Source: Humidesulfovibrio sp. (lineage in GTDB: Bacteria; Desulfobacterota; Desulfovibrionia; Desulfovibrionales; Desulfovibrionaceae). Taken from it: a stretch of 32,714 nucleotides of DNA. The notes below the pieces were generated by a model. It was not told where the DNA came from. It worked only from the letters and a program-made list of their open reading frames with translations, and ran no database searches. The stretch covers positions 290,475-323,188 of the forward strand of contig JARLHQ010000028.1 of the NCBI GenBank assembly GCA_031292175.1, written 5' to 3'. This document shows positions 26,373-32,714 of the stretch, in pieces; within the stretch, counting starts at the first letter, position 1; the number at the start of each line of letters is the position of its first letter. The position numbers were made by a program, and so were the translations under genes.

Positions 26373-26453
26373 CCATTCCAAAACGCCTGCTTCCCCCAAC
26401 TGTATCGTTCAATATGAGACACCATGTAATCCGTGCTCACAAGGAGTTTTCCC

Positions 26454-26774
26454 ATGACATTCCGCAAAGGCATTCTTCTGTCGGCACTCACCGTCATCTT
26501 GGCCTTTTCCTTGGGGTGCGCCGCCACCTCGATCAGAGAGGGAACCGGCGAGTACATTGATGATTCCGCCATCACCGCCAAGGTGAAAGCGGAGATACTG
26601 CGGGAGCCGACCCTGAAGTCCACCGAGATCACCGTGGAAACATTCAAGGGTGTGGTGCAGTTGAGCGGCTTTGTCAGTTCCAGAAGCGACACCATCAAGG
26701 CGGCTGAAGTGGCACGCCAGGTCAAGGGCGTGAAAGGCGTCCGCAGCGATATGCTCATCAAGGGCCAACAGTAG
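26454..26774 (+). CDS. BON-domain exported (lipo)protein, copy 1
   Basis: 106 residues. A signal sequence ends in SLGC followed by AATSI; the Cys is likely lipidated although the lipobox is not ideal (Leu at -2 rather than -3). One BON domain makes up the mature part: DDSAITAKVKAEILREP, then TEITVETFKGVVQLSGFV, then AAEVARQVKGVKGVRSDM. BON domains, as in OsmY, are small envelope or phospholipid-associated modules linked to osmotic or membrane stress. The ATG at 26454 has AAGGAG 7 bases upstream; an in-frame ATG at 26433 lies before that site. A paralogue follows 126 bases downstream, and then a cyclic glucan synthase-type gene. Confidence 0.88.
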   Translation: MTFRKGILLSALTVILAFSLGCAATSIREGTGEYIDDSAITAKVKAEILREPTLKSTEITVETFKGVVQLSGFVSSRSDTIKAAEVARQVKGVKGVRSDMLIKGQQ

Positions 26775-26788
26775 GCAAGCCTGCGCTG

Positions 26789-26815
26789 GCTCCAGCGCAC
26801 CTTTCAGGCTGGAGC
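26789..26815 (+). repeat. Hairpin between the two BON genes
   Basis: GCTCCAGC (26789-26796) and GCTGGAGC (26808-26815) form a perfect 8-bp stem with an 11-base loop, shortly after the first BON stop. It lacks a directly adjacent U-tract (CCCTTTTC comes about 10 bases later), so it may be a weak terminator or a stabilising 3' hairpin. Confidence 0.45.
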
Positions 26816-26900
26816 AGGACCTGCCCTTTTCGCCGGAACAGCCGGCACACTGTAACGTACACCGCCTCAGCATGTAGCGTCACCATCCGAGAGGAAAGAC

Positions 26901-27221
26901 ATGAATCTTTCCAAGCCTTTTCTTTTGTTCTGTCTTGCCTTCCTGACAATGTTCTCCATCGGCTGCGCCGCAACCTCCATCAAGGAAACGCTGGAGGAGC
27001 ACCCCGACGACACCTCACTCGAGGTCAGGGTTCAGACCGCCATCGCTCGCGAACCCAGTCTGCGGTTCTCGGAAATAACCATCGAGACCTCCCGTGGGGT
27101 GGTGCACCTGCATGGTGTCGTCATCTCCGTGCTGGACAGGATCACGGCCGTGGAGGCGGCGCGCAAGGTTTCCGGCGTCATTGGCGTCCGCAATGACATG
27201 ACCGTCCAGGGACAGCCCTAG
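26901..27221 (+). CDS. BON-domain exported (lipo)protein, copy 2
   Basis: 106 residues, the same length as copy 1 and clearly its paralogue. Shared features are a signal sequence ending SIGC-AATSIK, then DDTSLEVRVQTAIAREPSLR, SEITIETSRGVVHLHGVV, and AARKVSGVIGVRNDM. The spacing from the Cys to each BON element is identical to copy 1, so tandem duplication is the simplest origin, with substantial divergence since. An AGAGGAA ribosome-binding site lies about 7 bases before the ATG. A role in envelope stability is inferred from the family. Confidence 0.88.
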   Translation: MNLSKPFLLFCLAFLTMFSIGCAATSIKETLEEHPDDTSLEVRVQTAIAREPSLRFSEITIETSRGVVHLHGVVISVLDRITAVEAARKVSGVIGVRNDMTVQGQP

Positions 27222-27360
27222 ACATAGATGCCGCGCGTGATGCCACGGCGGGCAGTTCCCCCCGCTCCGCGCGTCTGTGCAGCCCCCCGCCCATTCCTGT
27301 AGGCGTAGTATCGACCAACACTTCAAGCCAGTTCTGAAATGACAACAGGAGTCCACAGAA

Positions 27361-30300
27361 ATGAGGGCGGGCAAACAGATCCTTTGGAAAAGATCATCCA
27401 GCGCCTGGGCACGGCCCACCGGGGCCGGCCATTCACAGGGGCCATCCGGTGACGAGTTGCCCTTGCGCGCGGACCTCTTCAGCGCCGATCAGATGGAGCA
27501 GCACGGCAAGGTGCTGGCGGGAACGCACCAGGTGCAGTCCGGGCGCGCCCGGGACCGGCTGCTTGGGCGGCTGGCCGAAAACGAGACGCTCCTGCTTGAG
27601 GTCCACAACCTGTTGACCCAGGACGTCAAGGCGGACCGAAGGATGACACCGGCCGGCGAATGGCTGCTGGACAACTTCTACGTCATCGAAGAGCAGATCC
27701 GCACGGCTGGCCGCCACCTGCCCAAGGGCTACAGCCAGGAGCTGCCGCGCCTGGCGAAAGGGCCCTCGGCCGGATTGCCGCGTGTGTATGACCTTGCCCT
27801 GGAGACCGTTGCCCATGGCGACGGGCGGGTGGACCCGGAAAACCTGAAGCGCTTTGTGGCCGCCTACCAATCAGTGACCTCTCTCAAGTTGGGCGAGTTG
27901 TGGGCCATCCCCATCATGCTGCGCCTGACGCTCATCGAGAACCTCCGGCGCGTGGCCGCCCGCATCGCGGGGCACCGCATCGACCGCAACCGCGCGGAAG
28001 CCTGGGCCGACAAGATGACGGCCGTGGCGGCGCAAGCGCCGCAGGATCTTATTCTGGCCATCGCCGACATGGCTCGTTCCGATCCGCCCATGGTGAGTTC
28101 GTTCGTGGCCGAGCTGACGCGCCGCCTGCATGGGCAAGGCCCGGCCCTGGCCCTGCCGCTTACCTGGATTGAGCAGCGCCTGTCGGAGTCCGGCCTGACC
28201 AGCGAAGAGCTGGTGCGCTCGGAGAACCAGCAGCAGTCCGCCGACCAGGTTTCCATAAGCAACAGCATCGGCAGCCTGCGCGCGCTGGGCGCCATGGACT
28301 GGCGCGGATTCGTGGAGGCCATGAGCCGCGTGGAGCAGATCCTGGCCGAGGATCCGGCAGACATCTATGCCGCCATGGATTTCGCCACCCGCGACCATTA
28401 CCGCCACGTGGTGGAGCGCACGGCCAAGGCCAGCCCCGGCTCCGAGAGCGAGGTGGCGCGCAGGGCCATCGGTCTTGCGCAGGAAGGCGCGGCCCAAAAC
28501 GGCCTGGAAGACCGCACCGCCCACGTGGGCTTCTATCTCATTGATGAAGGCTTGGCGCAGCTTGCGCGCGCGGTCCAGTTGCGCAGCGGCGTTGCCGACA
28601 GCTTGCGCGCGTTCGGCCGCAGACACCCGCTTCTGCTGTATTGCGGCGGGATTCTGCTTCTGACGGTTCTTTTCGCCGGAAGCTTCACGGGCAAAGCCTG
28701 GAGCGACGGCATGCACGGCTGGCGGCTGGCGTTGATAGGATGCCTCTCGCTGTTCTGCGCCAGCCATTTGGCCGTGGCGCTGGCAAACTGGCTGGCAACC
28801 CTGCTGGCCACGCCGCAAGCGCTGCCGCGCATGGATTTCTCCAAGGGCATACCCAAAGATTTCCGCACGCTGGCCGTGGTGCCCACCATGCTCACCAGCC
28901 CGCAGGGCATTGAGGATCTGGCCAAGGCGCTGGAGGTCCGGTTTCTGGCCAACCGCGATGCGCACCTGCATTTCGGGCTGCTGACGGACTTCCGCGATGC
29001 GGCCACTCAGACGCTGCCCGAGGATGAGACGCTGCTGCGGCTGGCCAGGGAGCGCATCGAAGGTTTGAACGCAAAATATCACGACACAGAGGGCGACAGC
29101 TTCTACCTCTTCCACCGGCCGCGCCGCTTCAACCCGCAGGACGCGGTGTGGATGGGGCACGAGCGCAAGCGTGGCAAGCTCTCCGACCTGAACGCGCTGT
29201 TGCGCGGGGACGGCGATGACGGCGAGGCCTTCGCCCTCGTTGTTGGCGGCAGGGCCGTGCTGCCGGAAGTGAAGTACGTCATCACCCTGGACACGGACAC
29301 CCTGCTGCCGCGCGATACGGCCCGGCAGTTCGTGGGCGCCATGGCCCATCCGCTGAACCGCCCGCGTTTTGACGCGGAAAAGCAGCGCGTCACAGGCGGC
29401 TACGGCATCCTCCAGCCCCGTATCGCCGCCAGCCTTTCCGGCACCAACCGCTCGCGCTATGCGCGCATGTGCGCCAGCGAGATCGGGATCGACCCCTACA
29501 CCCGCGCGGTTTCCGATGTGTATCAGGATCTGTTCGGCGAGGGGTCGTTCATTGGCAAGGGCATCTACGACGTGGACGCCTTTGAACGGACTCTGGGCGG
29601 ACGCTTCCCCGACAATAGGATACTGAGCCACGACCTGCTTGAGGGCTGCTACGCCCGCTGCGGGCTCTTGAGCGATGTGCAGCTCTACGAGGAATACCCC
29701 GCGCGCTACAGCGCGGACGTGAGCCGCAGGCACCGCTGGATTCGCGGCGATTGGCAGATTGCGCGCTGGCTTTTGCCGGGCGTTCCCGGCCCGGACACCC
29801 GCCCGCACCCGAATCCGCTTTCGCTTTTGTCGCGCTGGAAGATCATGGACAACCTGCGGCGCAGCCTCACGGCCACGGCGCTGACGCTCCTCTTGCTGAC
29901 GGGCTGGACCGTGCTGGCCTCGGCCTGGTTCTGGACCCTGGCCGTCTGCGGCATCATCCTGCTGCCGGCCATCGTCTCCGCAGCCTTGAACGCGCTGCAG
30001 AAGCCGGAGGCCCTCACCTTGGGGCAGCACCTCGCCGCCACAGCACGCCTGTTGCCTCGCCATTTCGCCCAGGCCGCCTTCACCCTGGTCTGCCTGCCCC
30101 ATGAAGCATTCTTCAGCCTGGACGCCCTGGCGCGCACCGCCTGGCGCATGCTGGTCACGCGCCGGGAACTTCTTGAGTGGAAGTCCTCGGGCGACGCGGC
30201 CGAAACAGACCGCACGGACCTCGCGGGTTCGTACCGGGCCATGTGGTTCAGCCCCTTCATCGCCGCCGCCACAGGACTCGGGCTGGTGGCATTCAGGCCC

Positions 30301-32714
30301 ATGGCGCTCCTTGCCGCAGCCCCCATACTCGGCCTCTGGCTCGTCTCCCCGATTATCGCCTGGTGGCTCAGCCTGCCCCTGGCCCGCCACCGGGAGCGCC
30401 TCACGGAGGCCCAGACCCTCTTTTTGCGCAAGATCGCCCGCAAGACCTGGGCCTTTTTCGAGACCTTCGTCGGCCCGGAGGACCACTGGCTGCCGCCGGA
30501 CAACTATCAGGAACATCCCGTGGCCGTGGTGGCCCACCGCACCTCGCCCACGAACATGGGCCTGGCGCTTTTGGCGAACCTCACCGCCTACGACTTCGGG
30601 ACCATCTCGTGCGGACGACTGCTACAGCGCGGCACCCGAACTTTGGAGACCATGGCCGCCCTGGAACGGCACCGGGGGCATTTCTTCAACTGGTACGACA
30701 CGCTTTCGCTCAAGCCTATGCTGCCGCAGTATATTTCCGCCGTTGACTCCGGCAATCTGGCCGGGCACCTGCTGACCCTGCGCTCCGGACTGCTGGCCCT
30801 GGCCGATGAGCCCATCCTCTCGGCGCGACTGTTCGAAAGCCTGGGTGACACCTTGGAACTCGCCCAGGACGCCGCCGCCAAGATTCCAGCGGCGGACCTG
30901 GGCACGGATGCCCCGGCCCTGCTGGCAGGGCTGCGCCACGACCTCAAGACTATCCTCCGCGCGCGACCCGCCACCCTCAGCGCCACACGGCTCTGCCTGG
31001 AGCGGCTGGCCGGGGCTATCGAAACCCTGGCCGCGACCCTGAACGCCCGCCACGCCGCCCCTGACAATGAGCCGGGCTGGTGGGTGCGGGCCTTGGCCGA
31101 TCAGTGCCGGGACGCCCTGGGCGAGCTGGACCTGCTTGCGCCCTGGACAGCGCAAACGTCCGCGCTTGGAACCCTGGCGGACATCCCGGCCCTGGAAGGG
31201 ATGCCGACCCTGCGCGGGCTGGCGGCGCTGGAACCGGACCACCTGACGGTCTTGGCCCAGGGGCTCGCTCCTACCACATCTTCTGCCGCCGGACCTGTGC
31301 TTAAGGACTTTGTGGCGACGGCCAAGGCGCATGCGCAAGCCAGAATCGCAGCCCTGGAGGCGTTGGCCACGCAGTGCGGCGCGCTGGCCCGCATGGACTA
31401 TGATTTCCTTTACGACGAGAAGCGGCGGCTCTTGGCCATCGGCTACAATGTGGACGAGAGCCGCCGGGATGAGAGCTGCTATGATCTGCTGGCCTCGGAG
31501 TCGCGGCTGGCCACCTTCGTCGCCATCGCCCAGGGGCAGTTGCCGCAGGAAAGCTGGTTCGCCCTGGGCCGTCTGCTCACCACGGCCGGAGGCGAGCCCA
31601 TCCTCCTGTCCTGGAGCGGCTCCATGTTCGAGTACCTCATGCCCATGCTCGTCATGCCCAGCTTCGAGCACACGCTGCTCGACCAGACCTGCGCCGCGGC
31701 CGTGGCCCGGCAGATGGAGTACGGCAAGAAGCGCGGCGTGCCCTGGGGCATCTCGGAATGCGGCTACAACGCCATCGATATGAGTCGCAACTACCAGTAC
31801 CGCGCCTTCGGCGTGCCCGGCCTGGGACTCAAGCGCGGGCTGGCCGAGGATCTGGTCATCGCCCCCTACGCCACGATGATGGCGCTCATGGTCGCGCCCC
31901 TGGAGGCTTGCCGGAACCTGGCGCGTCTGGCCAAAGACGGTTTCGAGGCCCGGTTCGGGTTCTATGAGGCCATCGACTTCACCCCGTCACGCCTGCCGCG
32001 CGGGCAGACCAGCGCCGTGGTGCGGTCCTTCATGGTCCATCACCAGGGCATGGGCTTGCTGTCCCTGGCCAGCCAGCTTCTGGACCGGCCCATGCAGCGG
32101 CGCTTCGAGGCCGACCCCCAGCTCCAGGCCACATTGCCGCTGCTGCAGGAGCGCATCCCCCAGACCGGGGCCTCCTTCGCGCACACCACAGAGCTCTCTG
32201 AAGGCCACTTGGCCTTAAACCTTCCGGAAACGCCCACACGCGTCTGCAACAGTCCGGACACGCCGAGCCCGGAGGTGCAGTTGCTCTCCAACGGCAGGTA
32301 TCATGTCATGGTCACCAATTCCGGCGGCGGCTACAGCCGCTGGAAGGACCTGGCCGTTACCCGCTGGCGCGAGGATCCCACCTGCGATGGCTGGGGTTCG
32401 TTCTGTTACCTGCGCGATGTGGCCACCAGGGAGTTCTGGTCCACGGCCTACCAGCCCACGCTCAAGCAGCCCAAGCACTACGAGGCCATCTTCTCGGAGG
32501 ACCGCGTCGAGTTCCACTGCCGCGACAACGACTACGACACCCGCCTGGAGATCGCCGTCTCCCCCGAGGACGACATCGAGCTGCGCCGGGTGCGCATCAC
32601 CAACCGGGCGCGCACGCGCCGGGCTCTGGACGTCACCAGCTACGCCGAGGTGGCCCTGGCCCCGCAAGCGGCCGACGCGCTCCACCCCGCCTTCAGCAAC
32701 CTCTTCGTGCAGAC
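27361..32714 (+). CDS. ndvB: Cyclic beta-1,2-glucan synthase-type protein (GT84 / glycoamylase-like / GH94), 3' end outside the window
   Basis: The frame is open from ATG 27361 to the window end, giving 1784 residues of a family that usually reaches about 2800. AGGAG lies 9 bases before the ATG. Order of parts: a helical N-terminal region; a first TM cluster (about 421-483); a family 2-like glycosyltransferase domain with D644-x-D646 (LDTDTLLPRD) and HRWIRGDWQ (791-799); TM clusters at about 833-877 and 963-1007; a glycoamylase-like domain (YDTLSLKPMLPQYI at about 1112, SECGYN with E1466, HHQGMG near 1560); then the start of a GH94-type beta-sandwich (from about 1626). The phosphorylase part lies beyond the edge. 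Family members make periplasmic cyclic beta-1,2-glucans for osmotic adaptation. Product identity and cyclisation are inferred. The BON lipoproteins upstream point in the same direction. Confidence 0.93.
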   Translation, partial: MRAGKQILWKRSSSAWARPTGAGHSQGPSGDELPLRADLFSADQMEQHGKVLAGTHQVQSGRARDRLLGRLAENETLLLEVHNLLTQDVKADRRMTPAGEWLLDNFYVIEEQIRTAGRHLPKGYSQELPRLAKGPSAGLPRVYDLALETVAHGDGRVDPENLKRFVAAYQSVTSLKLGELWAIPIMLRLTLIENLRRVAARIAGHRIDRNRAEAWADKMTAVAAQAPQDLILAIADMARSDPPMVSSFVAELTRRLHGQGPALALPLTWIEQRLSESGLTSEELVRSENQQQSADQVSISNSIGSLRALGAMDWRGFVEAMSRVEQILAEDPADIYAAMDFATRDHYRHVVERTAKASPGSESEVARRAIGLAQEGAAQNGLEDRTAHVGFYLIDEGLAQLARAVQLRSGVADSLRAFGRRHPLLLYCGGILLLTVLFAGSFTGKAWSDGMHGWRLALIGCLSLFCASHLAVALANWLATLLATPQALPRMDFSKGIPKDFRTLAVVPTMLTSPQGIEDLAKALEVRFLANRDAHLHFGLLTDFRDAATQTLPEDETLLRLARERIEGLNAKYHDTEGDSFYLFHRPRRFNPQDAVWMGHERKRGKLSDLNALLRGDGDDGEAFALVVGGRAVLPEVKYVITLDTDTLLPRDTARQFVGAMAHPLNRPRFDAEKQRVTGGYGILQPRIAASLSGTNRSRYARMCASEIGIDPYTRAVSDVYQDLFGEGSFIGKGIYDVDAFERTLGGRFPDNRILSHDLLEGCYARCGLLSDVQLYEEYPARYSADVSRRHRWIRGDWQIARWLLPGVPGPDTRPHPNPLSLLSRWKIMDNLRRSLTATALTLLLLTGWTVLASAWFWTLAVCGIILLPAIVSAALNALQKPEALTLGQHLAATARLLPRHFAQAAFTLVCLPHEAFFSLDALARTAWRMLVTRRELLEWKSSGDAAETDRTDLAGSYRAMWFSPFIAAATGLGLVAFRPMALLAAAPILGLWLVSPIIAWWLSLPLARHRERLTEAQTLFLRKIARKTWAFFETFVGPEDHWLPPDNYQEHPVAVVAHRTSPTNMGLALLANLTAYDFGTISCGRLLQRGTRTLETMAALERHRGHFFNWYDTLSLKPMLPQYISAVDSGNLAGHLLTLRSGLLALADEPILSARLFESLGDTLELAQDAAAKIPAADLGTDAPALLAGLRHDLKTILRARPATLSATRLCLERLAGAIETLAATLNARHAAPDNEPGWWVRALADQCRDALGELDLLAPWTAQTSALGTLADIPALEGMPTLRGLAALEPDHLTVLAQGLAPTTSSAAGPVLKDFVATAKAHAQARIAALEALATQCGALARMDYDFLYDEKRRLLAIGYNVDESRRDESCYDLLASESRLATFVAIAQGQLPQESWFALGRLLTTAGGEPILLSWSGSMFEYLMPMLVMPSFEHTLLDQTCAAAVARQMEYGKKRGVPWGISECGYNAIDMSRNYQYRAFGVPGLGLKRGLAEDLVIAPYATMMALMVAPLEACRNLARLAKDGFEARFGFYEAIDFTPSRLPRGQTSAVVRSFMVHHQGMGLLSLASQLLDRPMQRRFEADPQLQATLPLLQERIPQTGASFAHTTELSEGHLALNLPETPTRVCNSPDTPSPEVQLLSNGRYHVMVTNSGGGYSRWKDLAVTRWREDPTCDGWGSFCYLRDVATREFWSTAYQPTLKQPKHYEAIFSEDRVEFHCRDNDYDTRLEIAVSPEDDIELRRVRITNRARTRRALDVTSYAEVALAPQAADALHPAFSNLFVQ

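Noticed and set aside
26161..26453. Possible Mg2+ riboswitch (M-box) upstream of the Mg2+ ATPase gene
   Set aside because: I looked on the minus strand for the conserved M-box core and paired regions and found neither; only AT-rich sequence and one short hairpin facing the other way.
1..32714. CRISPR arrays, insertion sequences, integrase or transposase genes
   Set aside because: No regularly spaced short repeats and no recombinase-like protein were found on either strand. The island-like features at 13-20.9 kb therefore have no mobility gene within this window.

Overview
The window is GC-rich over most of its length and reads as a chromosomal segment of a Gram-negative bacterium. Lipoproteins, an RND efflux pump, a slipin, a cyclic glucan synthase, a chemotaxis receptor with a sigma-28-like promoter and a B12-dependent radical SAM enzyme together suggest a motile deltaproteobacterium, most plausibly of the Desulfovibrio group. 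That placement is inferred from gene content and style only; there is no rRNA or other marker gene.

Layout. 1-2.1 kb (+): the C-terminal part of a CHAT (caspase-like) protein, followed 10 bases later by an exported M48 metalloprotease. 2.1-5.9 kb (-): a peptide-type ABC substrate-binding lipoprotein whose stop codon overlaps the start of a full-length bifunctional (p)ppGpp synthetase/hydrolase. 6.2-10.7 kb (+): a SWIM-SNF2 helicase, an unrecognised polytopic membrane protein and a DUF3783-like protein in a tight row. 11.0-13.1 kb (+): a methyl-accepting chemotaxis protein behind a sigma-28-type promoter.

13.0-20.9 kb looks accessory. Just after the chemotaxis gene lies a 3' fragment of a tmRNA or tRNA with a perfect terminator hairpin. 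Then come a TetR-family regulator, an RND adaptor and an unusual RND pump as one operon. At the end of the pump gene lies a second copy of the chemotaxis gene's 3' end: 65 bp with 4 mismatches, including non-coding flank. Next is an AT-rich orphan methyltransferase-like gene, then about 250 bp packed with perfect hairpins and lacking a credible ORF.

20.9-26.2 kb (-): a slipin (SPFH) protein, a B12-binding radical SAM protein and an MgtA-type Mg2+ P-type ATPase. 26.4-32.7 kb (+): two tandem paralogous BON-domain lipoproteins, then a very large cyclic beta-1,2-glucan synthase-type gene that runs off the window. The last two blocks concern the cell envelope and ion homeostasis. The most unusual parts are the duplicated chemoreceptor tail with the RNA-gene scar around the efflux operon, and the hairpin cluster at 20.4-20.64 kb.
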